64,000 nucleotides of DNA from Doris montereyensis (taxonomy: Eukaryota > Mollusca > Gastropoda > Nudibranchia > Dorididae). Each line of letters opens with the position of its first letter. Within the stretch, counting starts at the first letter, position 1. The stretch lies in NCBI GenBank assembly GCA_037039925.1, contig JAXRKP010000276.1, positions 65,001-129,000 of the forward strand, in the 5' to 3' direction. Positions 24,621 to 37,200 of the stretch are shown here, piece after piece. The notes under the pieces are model-generated. The model did not search any database. It saw nothing but the letters and a program-made list of their open reading frames with translations, and was not told where the DNA came from. The translations under genes and the position numbers were made by a program.

Positions 24621-24696
<76 letters not shown>
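24521..24696. repeat. (GT)n/(CT)n compound microsatellite
   Basis: GTGTGTGTGTGTGTG followed by interrupted (CT)n, with TCTGTCTG variants in the middle, then about 75 bases of pure CT. Confidence 0.96.
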
Positions 24697-24700
<4 letters not shown>

Positions 24701-25423
24701 CCTCGTAAGCTATAGAATAGTTCATACCAGAACAATCAGACTAAATTATACACGAAGCATACTTGCGTCATTTTAAATATTCGCTGACAGTGACAGACTA
24801 GATATCTATACTATTAGAGCCGAATGAATCTTATACGTATAGGGCTGACGGTAGACTGCAAAGATGACAAAAGAGTAGGAATGCAGAAGGAAAATCTACA
24901 GGCGGCTGGTTTTCCTTCTTGTTCCTTGTAATTAATGTAATGTTAATAATGATAAAGGGCTGCTTCACGACTAGCTCAAGCTAGGAAATCAGTTCACGTA
25001 TTGCTGCAAGGTGTTCTTCATAAAGTTTGATATAAAATTCGAAATTTCGAGCGTAACCAAGGCTTCAAGTTAAATCTTAATGTTCACAAAAATGCAGTTG
25101 GAAATAGTATGTAAAGGCGCGGCCGTACTGAGGCAGGTTTTCCGCCGCTTGTTTACCCGCTGATACCTGTTTTGAAAATTGTCCTAAGTTTAATTTGAAA
25201 CTGTCCGGAGTCAACGCGTGTTATCAGCGGCTTGTTGCAGGCAACCCGCGCTGGTAGTTTACCGGAATGTCTGGGCAATTCTTTCCTGCTCCCAGCCGCG
25301 GGTTTTGTTGAGCTAAAAATAGCGTGATGCAATTTCAAGCACTTCACTTCATTTTTTCCTTGACCTACTACACACTACACACTCGCCTTGTCACCTATTT
25401 TATGAAATAAATTAGCTTCCAAT
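24697..25423. other. Left flank of the Harbinger genes
   Basis: Contains a GC-richer patch at about 25,110-25,310 (GGCGCGGCCGTACTGAGGCA; CAGCCGCGGGTTTTG) unlike its AT-rich surroundings. It could hold the left end of the Harbinger element, but I could not match it to a convincing inverted end on the right. Confidence 0.35.
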
Positions 25424-25556
25424 ATGGACTGTGAAAAATTGATATCTGCCGTTTTTGAATGCCCAATTATCTGGAACAAAAGGAATAAATTACATGCCAA
25501 TCGCATTGCAGTGGAGAAGAAATGGTCGGAGATAAGCAAAGAAATGGACTGTGAAG
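25424..25556 (+). CDS. MADF-BESS protein of a Harbinger element, exon 1
   Basis: ATG at 25,424 opens 44 codons plus one base, ending at a GTAAGC donor. It starts MDCEKLISAVFECPIIWNKR and continues to KKWSEISKEMDCE, the first half of a MADF (Myb/SANT-like) DNA-binding domain with its spaced tryptophans. The split codon plus the acceptor at 26,810 gives aspartate and continues the domain in frame. Animal PIF/Harbinger elements carry such a second protein, which partners the transposase in nuclear import and end binding. The exon lacks lesions. The intron contains a (CT)n tract and the transposase's main exon on the other strand. Confidence 0.82.
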
Positions 25557-25618
25557 GTAAGCTGCTGAAACAATTTAATAATTAAAAATCAAACAAACAT
25601 GCGTTGGTTTCTCTCTGG

Positions 25619-25669
25619 ACTCTCTCTCTCTCTCTCTCTCTTTCTCTAATCTAAAAATCTCTCTCTCTC

Positions 25670-25756
<87 letters not shown>
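25619..25756. repeat. (CT)n microsatellite in the MADF intron
   Basis: About 140 bases of CT with an interruption at 25,645-25,672. It lies 62 bases inside the intron between the two MADF-BESS exons. Confidence 0.96.
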
Positions 25757-25764
<8 letters not shown>

Positions 25765-25945
25765 TGATTACAATTTTTCTCATTCACTTTGATTTATCTT
25801 TGTGTAGTTTATTAGACCAACGAATATTAATCATTCGTATGTCAATGGATTGTGTGCAAAGTAGGTAGTGAAAATGTCCCGAATAGATTTTGCTTCATTT
25901 GTCGGTCTCCCACTGTTCTGCCAAAATACGCTTCTAACTGAAACT

Positions 25946-26682
25946 TCAGTCAGATTTTGCTTGTTTATCAATTACTGTATTATGCAGGATGCATACACAT
26001 TTTACAATGGAGTCCACCATGTCCACTCTTGTTTCGATGCCCTTGGCCAATACGCGCCATTTAGAAGTTAGCAATCCAAAGGCACATTCAATTGTTTTTC
26101 TGGATCTCGACAGTCTCTTGTTGAAGCATTCTTTATCCAAAGGCAGATTCGTGCCACTGTAAGGTTTTAAAACAAATGGTAACAGTGGATAAGCCTCATC
26201 CCCAATCAAAACATGAGGAGCCATTACGTTTGTTTGTGGCAAAAATGAAGGCCTGGGAAGATTGATCTTCCCATCTGTTAAAGCACGGTAAAGTTCAGAA
26301 GCCTGGAATGTGCCACCGTCACTCTGTTTACCATAACCACCAACATCAATGTTTATGAACCTGTATTTTGCATCTGATACACCTTGCAGAATGACAGAGA
26401 AAATTTTTTTGTAGTTGAAGAACATTGATCCCGATTTGCTGGGACATCTTATGGGAACGTGTTTGCCGTCTATAGCTCCAACGCAGTTAGGAAAATTCCA
26501 AATGGAGAAGAAATCTTCAGCAACAGATCGGAGGTTTTCTTCAGCTTGGCACAGGCATGTGTAATGGCTGTAACTCTTCCCATATGACCACAACCGTCTC
26601 ATGTACGATTTCTGCTACTGTAGTTTTACCCATTCTGAATGAGAAAACGAGACTCCTGAATGATGTTCCAGTTCCAAGATAC
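25946..26682 (-). pseudogene. PIF/Harbinger DDE transposase, main exon
   Basis: Minus-strand coding sequence to a TGA stop at 25,946. It has the three catalytic acidic positions of the HARBI1-like nuclease: D in NCVGAIDGKHVPI, D in VLIGDEAYPLLPF, E in SRKTIECAFGLLTSKWRVL. The part upstream of about 26,540 reads YLGTGTSFRSLVFSFRMGKT then EIVHET in a different frame and ends in TGA, so one base was gained or lost there. An acceptor (CGCCGCAG) at 26,683 joins in phase to the exon ending at 28,055, giving LVITLR then YLGTG, the usual family sequence. It would cut and join Harbinger DNA ends. As printed it is broken. Confidence 0.9.
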
Positions 26683-26809
26683 CTGCGGCGAGTAAAATAA
26701 CAAAATCAAAATTATTCATTTGAAACAATATTTAAATAAACAATGAGCATGAATAACATTAAGCTGTGACAATGATGATTATTGACTTATTGATTATCTT
26801 TTTCACCAG

Positions 26810-27495
26810 ATGCTGTGCTGAAAAAGAAATGGAAGTATCTGAGAGACCAGTTTGCAATTGAGTGGGGAAAACTACCACCCGCAAGATCTGGGGATGGCGC
26901 TGAAGACACGCAACTGCCGAAATGGCAATATTTTAAGTCACTTTTATTTTTAAAAGACATTGTGACTCGGGAGAACCACAAACGGGCCACTGAAATTGTT
27001 GCTTGCAAATAACAGTGCTTATGCTGTTTCCTCGCAAGATGTAATTGAAGAGGAAAGCCAAGTCAGCATACATGATGAGGGCAATAACACTTTTACACTC
27101 CCGGAGACTGAGGGAAGGTTGGTCACACAAGGTGAAAGTGACCGCCAAATAGTTACACCTGAACCTATAAATAAAGAGCAGGGGGGGAGGAAAGAAAGCG
27201 GGACACTATCGATGATTATCAACGAAGTGTCCTGCAAATAAAGGAAAGGAAGTTGAATTATCTCATGAACAAGTCCAAGGAGAGAAAGAGCGAGGAGGAA
27301 GACGTAAATCTATTGTTCCTAAAATCCCTTCTACCACATATAAATTTGATACCGCAGCAGCATATTCTGACGTTCCGAAGGAGATTGGAAACTCTTGTTG
27401 AGGAATTCGCTTATCCGCAGTCAACTAGTGTCGGATCTGAATCCAACATGTCTACTTATTCCTCCTACCAGGCCTACCATGATGTGCCCCAATAG
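26810..27495 (+). pseudogene. MADF-BESS protein of a Harbinger element, exon 2
   Basis: Begins after TTTTTCACCAG and completes the MADF domain (AVLKKKWKYLRDQFAIEWGK then LPKWQYFKSLLFLKD). A stop is met at 27,010 in this frame. The linker is open in the next frame to 27,241. The frame returns at a run of seven G (27,181-27,187), reading KRDTIDDYQRSVLQIKERKL and then a BESS motif, EEDVNLLFLKSLLPHINLIP, before a stop near 27,495. Two single-base frame changes are therefore needed. The G run makes a sequencing error plausible for one of them. Confidence 0.83.
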
Positions 27496-28054
27496 TGGTC
27501 ATTTTCATATCAGACTTCACCCCAATCCTCAGATAATACTCATCATACCACATATACTAACTTTTGAAAGAAATTGCAACAAAAATCAAATCTGCACAAC
27601 TTTTTGTTAATTTTTGTTCGCTTTAAAAAAAAAAAATGTTTTTCTCAGATCAGAGAGAGGTCGATAAAGATTTTTAAAATCTATTTTAGCTTTATTTTAG
27701 GACTGTTACAAAGTACACACGTGGCCTTTTTCATTTGACCTTTATTTAAGAACAAACAACATAATAATAAGTGATTGAAAATTTTCAATTTCAACAATTA
27801 AGAGTTAATAATCGTATGATGATGCAAAAGATGACGAAGACGACGAAATAAACATGGATGAAACAAAGCTTTGTTTGTCTGTTAATATTATACACACAGA
27901 GAGAGAGAGAAAGGGGGAGAGAGATGAGGATGAAGGGAGGGAGGGAGGAAGAGAGAGAATGGGAGAAGAATGGGTGGCAATGGTGAGAAGTGGATGATGG
28001 CGATGAGATAATTAAGTGAAATTGTAAAGGAACAAGCACAGCACTTCCACTTAC

Positions 28055-28224
28055 CTCAAAGTAATAACGAGCCTTGCACTCTGGCAGTATTGGGTCATGA
28101 AGATTACACCAGTTTTTCAATAGACGTTTTTCAATATTCGTTAATATATATTGAAAAGTGTCCATTGACATTCTTGTGTACTCGTGAAATCGAGAAGGGT
28201 CATTTTTTAATTTACAGAAGAGAT
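28055..28224 (-). pseudogene. PIF/Harbinger transposase, N-terminal exon
   Basis: Minus strand: an open stretch reads YHHLFCKLKNDPSRFHEYTR then MSMDTFQYILTNIEKRLLKN, a typical Harbinger N-terminus. Near DPILP the frame slips by one base to QSARLVITLR, which ends in a GTAAGT donor and joins in phase to 26,682. A TAA lies just upstream of the YHH segment, so the true start was not found. The 1.4-kb intron contains MADF-BESS exon 2 on the opposite strand. Confidence 0.78.
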
Positions 28225-28299
28225 GGTGGTATTAGACAATACAAAATTCAAAGTGCCGAGTTTTTTCTTTTTTCTCTTTTTATTGGGTGGACATGATCA

Positions 28300-29128
28300 T
28301 GTCTCACAATGAGACTTGACGCCACCAGCATAACAGAACTTAACAATAAAGAACTGTCCAGTAGCATAAATTCATCTTCAGACGACATCATGCTCTCTAG
28401 GTTCTATGAATAAACACAATCAAAAGACTAAAATTCTCACTCGTCTCGTCACATGTCGAACTGAAGCGAGTTTTTTCAACAGACAATCTACTCCGACATT
28501 TTTATGCCTGCATGTAAAACAAGTGCGGCGCTGAGAAAACTTGTCTGTTGTGCCTGCTTGGCAAGATTACTAATAATATGGAATAATTCAGCAATAATAA
28601 CAGGGACTTGTTGCATAGTAATATTGTAGGAAAAATAAGCGACAGGTTACCCGCTGCACTGCGGACCGTACACTAATATCCGGCCTGTTACAATGACGTC
28701 ACGAAGTAAGAAACAAGATTGACGCCACCAGCATCAAGGCCTGGAATCGCTTTTATCACTATATAAGGAATCACTGGGCATGATAACTTGGCGTAACCCA
28801 ATCCTGCCTATGCTGACTCGTTGAACTTAAAGAAAATATTGGCTAGGGCGAAGATGGGGGAATATACCTGGTCCTACATAATTTAAGGAGGTAAAAAATG
28901 AATGCTCGGCATGGATATTTAAGCAAATGTTGTGATGAGTTCCACAACACGAAGTCTTTGGTCACAAAGCAACACACGTCAGCTATAAGGACGATAAACA
29001 CGAAGTCTCTTTGCACTTTAGTTGGTGTTACTTAATTCATTAGAAATCTTGCCCTTCGTTGTAGCATTCTATCAAGTACAATGGAATAAAAAACTTAATT
29101 CATTAGAAATAGCATATCAAGTACAATG

Positions 29129-29129
<1 letters not shown>
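28300..29129. other. Right flank of the Harbinger region
   Basis: No gene recognised. The phrase GACGCCACCAGCAT occurs at 28,319 and again at 28,720. A GC-richer patch lies at 28,640-28,690. Either might mark an element end, but no target duplication was found. Confidence 0.35.

Positions 29130-29210
<81 letters not shown>
29130..29210. repeat. (AT)n microsatellite
   Basis: About 80 bases of pure alternating AT. Confidence 0.97.
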
Positions 29211-29213
<3 letters not shown>

Positions 29214-29639
29214 ACATAGACATCAATCCGCGATTCTCTATTGTAGTAAGTAAAATTAATTGTCACAATCAACAATCGGTTGATCGGCGTAAAGTTTGTG
29301 ACGACAGGAAGTTATGCACACACTGCTTTTTTACGCCTTGCTTTTCACGCCGCATAACGGCCCAAAAAGTGGTCACGTTGAAACGGCCTACTGGCGGCTT
29401 GAAAAATATTATCGAAATTGAAAACAATCATGGCGCCAACTCGCAAGAAGAAAGTCGCTCTATTATTATGGTACCGGTACAACATAAATATGAAGAAAAC
29501 AATAAATGATTAAATGATAGTGAGCTTATACTCAACACTCCCCCTTAAACTCAGCATATGCAGCCTATTCAATTTGACTCATTAAAAATAAAAACATTCA
29601 TGGAATATAATTCTTACTCGCTAAACTGTCTAAATGAAA

Positions 29640-31913
29640 ATCTTTACCTCTTTTACTATTATAACAATGCACGCTGGGATTTGTGCAATTTTTATGATAA
29701 AGGGAGATAATAGAATACATCTGAAATCCTGTAATTTTACATGTGTTATTCCCCTGGATTACTTGTTATGTCGGAATTTGTTCACATCATGTTACAGCCT
29801 CAAAAGATGTTTTCCCTGTTCTGTTTTTATAACATCTATTTTTAATGTAAGACAATGTCATTACAGCATAATGTCAAAAACTTTGGAAAGACCTGATTGC
29901 AAAAGAATACATCAAGCCATTTCAAATAGGGTTCTCCACATACACTCAGCAGTGCCATTTTGATGTGAGCTAAATAAAAGGAGCGCTTTTCTTATGTTTT
30001 ATTTTGTTTTCAGGGAGGAAAGAACTGAACATATTTGAAATAAATTCTTCCCCTTGATCAGATCGCATACATTTTACAGCACCACAAACGGGGATAAATA
30101 TCAGCAAGATATTTTTAAAAGCATAAAGAGTATCACTTTTCTTCTTTTAATAAATACTCATTGGTAAGTCCAGAAAGCCATCAACACAAACTAAGGCATA
30201 TCTAATACTGTCTTTAGAAACTGGATCAACAGGACCTGCAAGATCAAGATGAACGCGATCGAACGGTCTTTCTACACGAACATCTGGAATTCTATTTTGA
30301 TGTTGTGTCACTTTTCCAATTGTACACACTTCACAATCAAATTTGTCCTCTGGATTTGTAATAATCATACCTTCAACAACATTTATCAGTTTTTTAATAT
30401 CTGCACAATTACAGTGTCCCAATATCTGGTGCCATTCCTTCAAAATAGAGAATTCTTGGTGTTGGTGTTAAGATTAAAAGATGAACACAAGTAATACAAC
30501 TTTTCTTTCTTCCTGATTTCTAATTTTGTTTTGCCACTGCGAAGAAAAGCGAAATCCTGACGAAATTCCGCTGTTGCTCCATTTTCTGTGACTGCTCTCA
30601 CAGAAAAACAATTGTGAGAAAATAAGGGCACAAAGAGAGCATTTTTTAGGCTAACATTATGGCTTTTGTACCTGAAATATCAGATAGAAGAACTGAAACA
30701 TCACCCTGCCCCTTGGCAAGATTTGTGGCTTTGTTTCCATCAGTCAACTCAATGACATGATTGGCTGGATTGAAGTTTACTTTTATTTGGTGAACGGACT
30801 TGTCCTTGACAATGTGGACAGATGCACCTGAATCGACCAAAAAAGTGTCATTGTCATTCACATTCTGGTTATGACGATGGGACATCAAAAAGGAATGCGA
30901 AATGATTTTCTTCATAATGGCCCGGATTCGTTTTGACTGTTTTTGCAGCATTTAATTTTCTGCAAGCACAAGTATCATGTGAGTTCGATTTGCAAACATC
31001 CCACCATCAGTTCTTGTTTCTGCAAAAATTTGTGTTTGATCTGCAGTTTTGACACCAGCGATTCTTGAACTTTGGTTTAAACTTGGGATTTTGGTAAGAC
31101 GACGAATCTGCACTTGTGGACACATCACAGACGAAGATGAAATTTGCTGGATTCTTTCATTGTCTTCATAATTACGAAGAGCAACTTTGAATTTAAAAAT
31201 GTCTGAGGCTGATCTTGCTGGGTTATGACAGTCCTGAACGATTTAAAAGTATCTGGAAGACCTTTCAGGATCATCATGACGAGCAAACTGTCACTGAACT
31301 CTTCTTTTAAAATTGCATCTCGCAAGGAGGACGCAGCTGACTCCACACAGACGATATAAGTTACTGACTCGTGCCCTCTTTTGATAAGTGATGTCAGTTC
31401 TGTATATTATTATATAGCGTAACTTTCGTGGGCTTGCCTTTAGGTAGATAATGGCTGTGCAGGATCTTGAGCTATCTGATGGTATATGTTTTTATTTGTA
31501 TTTATGCAGATAAAATGCTGCAATTGTAAGGGCAAATGAGTGAAAATCATATCAAAACGATGCCGTAAGCGTGACGATCGTTCAGTTTGGAGTACCTATA
31601 TGAGAGCGTTTCTCCCATCATTCTTTGCGTCGCGGATGATAAGTGACAACAACCGATCATCCAGAACTTGGACCAATTCACTAAACGCTTTTTCGTAATT
31701 TTTTCTCTGTATCTACTTCAACAGAATGGTATCTGGATTGGTAAAGACATCGAGTAAATTACGGACCCTCATACCACCTAGGAATTTCACTTCCCACAGT
31801 TCATATTTTCTTTCATCACCATCAAATGTTGCAATACGACTTCTGGGCCCATAATCTGTAGTTGTGATGTAGCCATGCTTACAGACGACAGTGAATAGTG
31901 GATGTGGTATCAA
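29640..31913 (-). mobile_element. Decayed Ty1/Copia retrotransposon
   Basis: Minus-strand pieces in Copia order. A gag-like region runs from 31,913 to about 31,125, including RDAILKEEFSDSLLVMMILK and GLPDTFKSF. The aspartic protease DSGAS motif is near 30,835, and the gag-pre-integrase segment starts WHQILGH with CEVC near 30,435. The integrase core begins DLAGP and keeps an RSDQGEEF block near 30,060. Integrase precedes RT in Copia; no RT or RNase H follows, so the element is truncated. Frames shift often, and no long terminal repeats were recognised. Confidence 0.87.
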
Positions 31914-31929
31914 TGGATGGATGGATTAA

Positions 31930-33377
31930 TGATTACAAATGAAATATAGAAGTGATCAACAAGAACTCTTTGTCTCTTCATTCATACTTTAGTGAACGAA
32001 AGGGAGTGTATTGTGCGTAACAACAATAGATTGATTAATTCCCTTTTTGTCTTATAAGGGTCGTATAAAATCGTTTTGAATACAAAACAGAACTCAATTA
32101 AATTGTTATGTAATGATTGCATAAAAGGTGATGACCAAAACTAAAATAAAGATGAATGATAACAATACACATTTGATAAGATTGAGATAACAATAAATGA
32201 TGTGGGGGAGGGGGGCTCCTGAATTGATTTTTTTGCTTTAGAGTTAGGGTTTTTGATTTTAGTATATATATGAGTAACTGTCAAAATATAGTCATCCTAT
32301 ATCATTGAAATGTTTGTAGCGTCCTTGGTTGCTAAGGAAACGGCCGCCATCCTGGAGTTTGACCCAATTTTTCTAAATCTTCTCTTCCCTTAGTTATGAA
32401 TAAAATTACTCAGAACCTGTGCAGATCGTTTTTTTTCATTCAATATCTAAAGAATGACGTCGTTTTTTTTTCTCGATATTTTTTATTTTAAAAAAAAATG
32501 AAGTTTTGAAAATAACATCATTTATACGCAAAAGTGGCATGTTTATTACAACAAACATTGTTCCTCAAAAAGCTTACAAGATATTAAAAGAAAACAACGA
32601 CGTCATTCTATTAACAGTGACGAGAGGAACCTGTGTGCGGTATATTATACAAATCGGTCGGTAAATGATGGAGGAGATTTACCCTTACTCAGGGGGTGGG
32701 AAGGAGTTCTACTGACACCTCCCCCAACCCCCCCCCCCCCCCCACCTTAGTGGTATTCTAGATCTGGAATCTAGTTTTCAGATGTCAGTTAAGCAACTTG
32801 CAGAGTTCTGTAAATGCAATTTGACAAGTCACTGTTACAGCGGGCAAATCAAGAATTAATCTAGATCTAGAAACTAGACTTTAGATCTAGATTTAAATTC
32901 TAGATCATGGTGAGGCGGTACGACAATAATAATTATGCAATTGTAAATCAAACCCACTTACTTTCATATAGATCTAGATCTAGATCCAGGCCCAAGCCAA
33001 AAGATCGATGTCTTTGACCCCCGTGAACTCAAATGAACTGAACTGAACTGTGAACTTGTGAGACTGTGAACTGTGAACTAGACGACTGTTAGCCTCGACA
33101 AGGTCTTCGAGTCCAGACGTCGAGGGCAAGGGACTTGGAAGAAGAATGCTTGTATCCTAACTTTTAAGCAACGGTATTTTTTGTGCGGTGACCCTGACAC
33201 TCTGACCTCACTATACCGTATTACGACATGTGGAAAAGAGGAGGGTCACAGCGGGCCGACACAGTCATGCTAGTCAGAGACAGCACAGACTGAGAGCCAG
33301 CGGTTGAACCAAGGGATATGACCTGGATCAAGATTAAGACCTTTTACCTAGATACATGTACTACAATACGTGTGTTT

Positions 33378-33379
<2 letters not shown>
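31930..33379. other. Unassigned sequence with AGATCT clusters and a repeat module
   Basis: No coding frame is seen. At 32,326-32,354 the reverse complement carries the AGGATGGCGGCCG plus TTAGCAACC module found at 21,177. Between 32,755 and 32,990 the words TCTAGATC and AGATCTAG recur many times. A C homopolymer interrupted by A's lies near 32,730. Confidence 0.45.

Positions 33380-33464
<85 letters not shown>
33380..33464. repeat. (AT)n microsatellite
   Basis: About 85 bases of alternating AT. Confidence 0.97.
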
Positions 33465-33467
<3 letters not shown>

Positions 33468-33669
33468 TAATATAATAATAGAGTATTATTATTCATATTA
33501 GTATTATGCAGGTGAAGCTTTTGAAAGGGCAAAATATAGCAGCCTGTTCGTTTGTGGAGGAATGAGCTATACTATAAATAAGATCTTATAACATGTACAT
33601 TGACTCTTTTATGAAATACGTTGATACATATATTAGTATTATGATGATGCTAATAATATGACTAGCATG

Positions 33670-34299
33670 TAAGGCAAGTACACACTTACATGGTGAAAAT
33701 TTGAAGATTGTAATTGTATTGTACTTAAATAGTAATAATATGCGTAAACTTTATTTGAAGTGAAGTGTCGACATTCTACTTTATCATTGTCATATTTTGA
33801 AATATGAGGAAGAACGAAAACTAATTCAATTTTTCCAAACCTATAATACAGAGCAAAAAAAAAAGTTCTGATAATTTCTTTGTTTTCCCCACTCATCATC
33901 TAGATCTATATCGAATTCCATGAAGATACGTTGAAAAAAAAAAGTAGATAGGAAATAGTGAACAAAAATCGACATTTTGAAAAAATCGTATTTTTATTTT
34001 ATTTTCTGTCATTTGAATAGATTTTTCTCCCATACACCTAAGAAAAGAGTAGGATAATAATTTGAAAACATCATAAAACCTTTGAGAGAGGCTCTCAACT
34101 ACTTCTTATTCTAGTGCACCAGCATCTTTTTACTCATTGTGAGATGGTGCCTTTGATAATAGATGTGTGAATATGTTCCGTATTTTCCGCCCGATCTAAG
34201 GCAATATTCATAATAGAGTCTCAAATAAATGTGTTTGGATAGCGGTAATTGTCACAATTAAAATGAGTACCAACTTGCCATACTTTAGATAATATTTCT
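33670..34299 (-). repeat. Interspersed repeat X, minus copy, downstream half
   Basis: On the minus strand this continues the sequence seen at 20,490-21,130: AATATTATCTAAAG, then CATTTTAATTGTGACAATTA, TTATGAATATTGCCTTAGAT and CCTATCTACTTTTTTT. It is separated from its other half (37,615-37,806) by the RTE insertion. Confidence 0.75.
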
Positions 34300-37200
34300 T
34301 GCTTCTTTCTTCCTTTCTTTATCAGTTCCCATTCTACCTTCCGGTGTGTGGGTTTTAGATGCCCGAAATGATCTTTCTCCAGGCTGCCCTGTCCTGACAG
34401 TTTCTGTTTCCTTCCGTGAAAGTTAAATTTCTTTGTGTTAATGCCTCTTTTGTATCTTCTTCCCACTTTCTCCGAGGTCTGCCTTTGGTCGTTTACCTTG
34501 GGCTTTAGCACTGTATACTGATTTAGCTATTCTATTGTCATTCATTCTGTTAACATGCCCAAACCATCTCAGTTGATTCATTTCTATCTTAGTTTTTATG
34601 CTATCTGCTTTGGTTTGATCTCTTATTGTTGTGTTTCTGATTTTGTCTCTTTTAGTTTTCCTACTACTCACAACTCTTCTTAGATATTTCATTTCGGCTG
34701 CCTGCAACCTACTGTATTCCCTACTGTCTAAGATCCAGGTTTCACTGCCATAGAGAAGAGTAGGACAATAAACTGTGTTGTATACTGCCATTTTGGTTTT
34801 GTTGACAATTCTTGTTTACCTACAAATGCCTTTCCTAGACGGTTATATATTGCACTTGCCTTTTTGATTCTCTGGCTGATTTCTTCTCTTAGTTTTCCTT
34901 CTGAGTTAATCATTACTGCTAATTGTAGCCTTGAACTTGTTCTAAAATTTTCCCTGCCTAATTTCAGATTTTGTGTTTTAGCTTCCCTAGTTACTAGCAT
35001 TGTTTTGGTTTGGGTTTTTTTGCATTTACTCTCATTCCTTTTTTATTTAATTCATTATTCATTATGTTGATATTTGACTGGAGGTTCCTTTCTTGATTTT
35101 CCAAACAGAACTAAATCATCAGCAAATGAAAGCATTGATACAGTTACAGGTTTGAGCTTCCACATAGCTACATTCATTTTGTTCATTTTGAGGATGCCTT
35201 TGCGACTGAATACATAAATGTGATAAACAAAAGAGGACTTAGAACACAACTCTGTCTTACTCCTATATCTACATCAAATTCTTCAGATACATTTCTAGCT
35301 ACTTTCCTGCACATGTTGGTTTCTATTAAATTTTGCTCTACATTGTGTTCTTTAAAGAATGCCATAGTTCGTCCCTCCTCACAGTGCCAAATGCCTTTTC
35401 TAAGTCAATAAAACACAGGTGCAAGTCAATGTTTCTCTCAAGGAATTTTTCTGTTATTTGTCTAATTGTAAATATGTGATCTTGTACACTTCTTCCTGGT
35501 CTAAATCCACTCTGGTGTTCTTCAATCTGATCCTCTACTCTTTTCCTTAGTCTCATTTCCAGAATCCTGGCATACACTTTTCCTGGTACGCTAAGTAGTG
35601 ATATCCCTCTATAGTTTGAGCATTCTATAGTTGATCCTTTCTTATGTATTGGTACTACCGTTCCTTTTCCAGTCTTCTGACACCTGTTTGGACTTCCATG
35701 CTTGTTGACATATTGCATGTAGTAGTTTGTCTGCCTCTCTCCCTTGGTTTTCAATCATTTCTGGATAAACTTGATATGCTCCTGGGGCTTTTCCTAATTT
35801 CATTTTTTTTATAGCTGTTTGAAGTTCTTCCATTGAGATATCTACATCTTCAGCTGTCTCATCTCGGTTACTTGTTACTCTTAATAATTGATCTGTACTC
35901 CTTGTTTCATATGTTGTTGAGAGGGATTATGTAATTGTTGAAAATACTTTCTCCACGTTTCCATGATTTCACTGTCTCCTTTCATTATTTCTCCTTTGGC
36001 ATTCTTAATTTGTCGTATTGGGCATGCTTTGGTCTTTCTCATGCTCTTCATTGCCACGGAGAACAGCTTTTAATTTCCTTGATAGCTTTCTTGAAGTCTT
36101 TGTCCAAACTCTTCCCATTGTTCCTGTTTTGCTTTCTTAACTTCCTCTTTGGCGATAGTTCTTTTACTCACGTAATATATCCTATCCTCTGGTCTCTTTG
36201 TTTGCAAGTATTTCTTCCAGGCATCTTTCTTTTTTTTTATCTTAGTCTTGACATTCTCATTCCACCATGCTGTTCTTTTCCTATCTCCTTTGATTTGTTG
36301 CCTACCACAGACCTCTTCAGTGCAACTGAGGAGTGTTTCTTTATATATTTGTCACTTTTCTTCTATTGTGCTTTCCTTCAGATCCATCTGCCTTTCACTG
36401 ATATATCTTTTTATCCTGGATTGGTACATTTGTGATACTATTGGTTTATTTAGTTCTTCTATTTTTGAGTTTAGTAGCTTTCTTTTCTTTCCTTTTCTAT
36501 TTGTTTTCTTCAGTTAATAATCTCATTTTGACTATCACTATGTGATGATCATTGAATATTTCAGCTCCTCTGTTTACTCTAGCATCCATTGTACTGTAAA
36601 AAAAAAAAAAGGAATTGCTAACTATTATGTAGTCTATGATTGACTTTTCACTTCGTGTCTTCATTTACTCTTGTATATTTGTGGATATCTTTATGAGGAA
36701 AAATGTGTTAGCTATTTTCATGTTATTCTTTAGGCAACAATAGATTAGTCTTCTCTCCATTTGGAGAAGTTGTTGTCTCTCCTTCTTTACCTATTACTCC
36801 TCCTGATGTTTCTACATTGTTGCCTACTCTAGCGTTTAAATCTCCTAAAATCATTAATTCCTGTTTGGGTTTGAGATTCTCTGCAGCTATTTGTAAATCA
36901 TTTTCGAAGATATCTTTTCTTCTTTAGTGGGATCTTCGTTTGGTCCATAAGCTATTAATAATTTAATTTCTCTTCCTTTTGGTTTAATATTTATCTCTTA
37001 ATAGCGGCGGGCTTATAAATTTCCAACTTTCTAGTAGCTTTTCATGTCTTTTGTGCATTAGGAGGTTTACTCCTGCTCTAGCTCTATCTTTGACATCTAC
37101 TCCTGAGAAGATTAAAGTATGATTTGGTCCTACATTTTCTATTCCTTGTCCTTTTTTCTTTGTTTCTGTAATGGCCAAAATATCTACTTTGAATTTTTCC

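Noticed and set aside
25110..28690. Terminal inverted repeats of the Harbinger element at the two GC-rich patches
   Set aside because: Only short, unaligned GC-rich words are shared between 25,110-25,170 and 28,640-28,690, with no three-base target duplication that I could confirm.
29640..31913. An intact Copia element with long terminal repeats
   Set aside because: No matching terminal repeats or primer-binding site were recognised, and reverse transcriptase and RNase H are absent.
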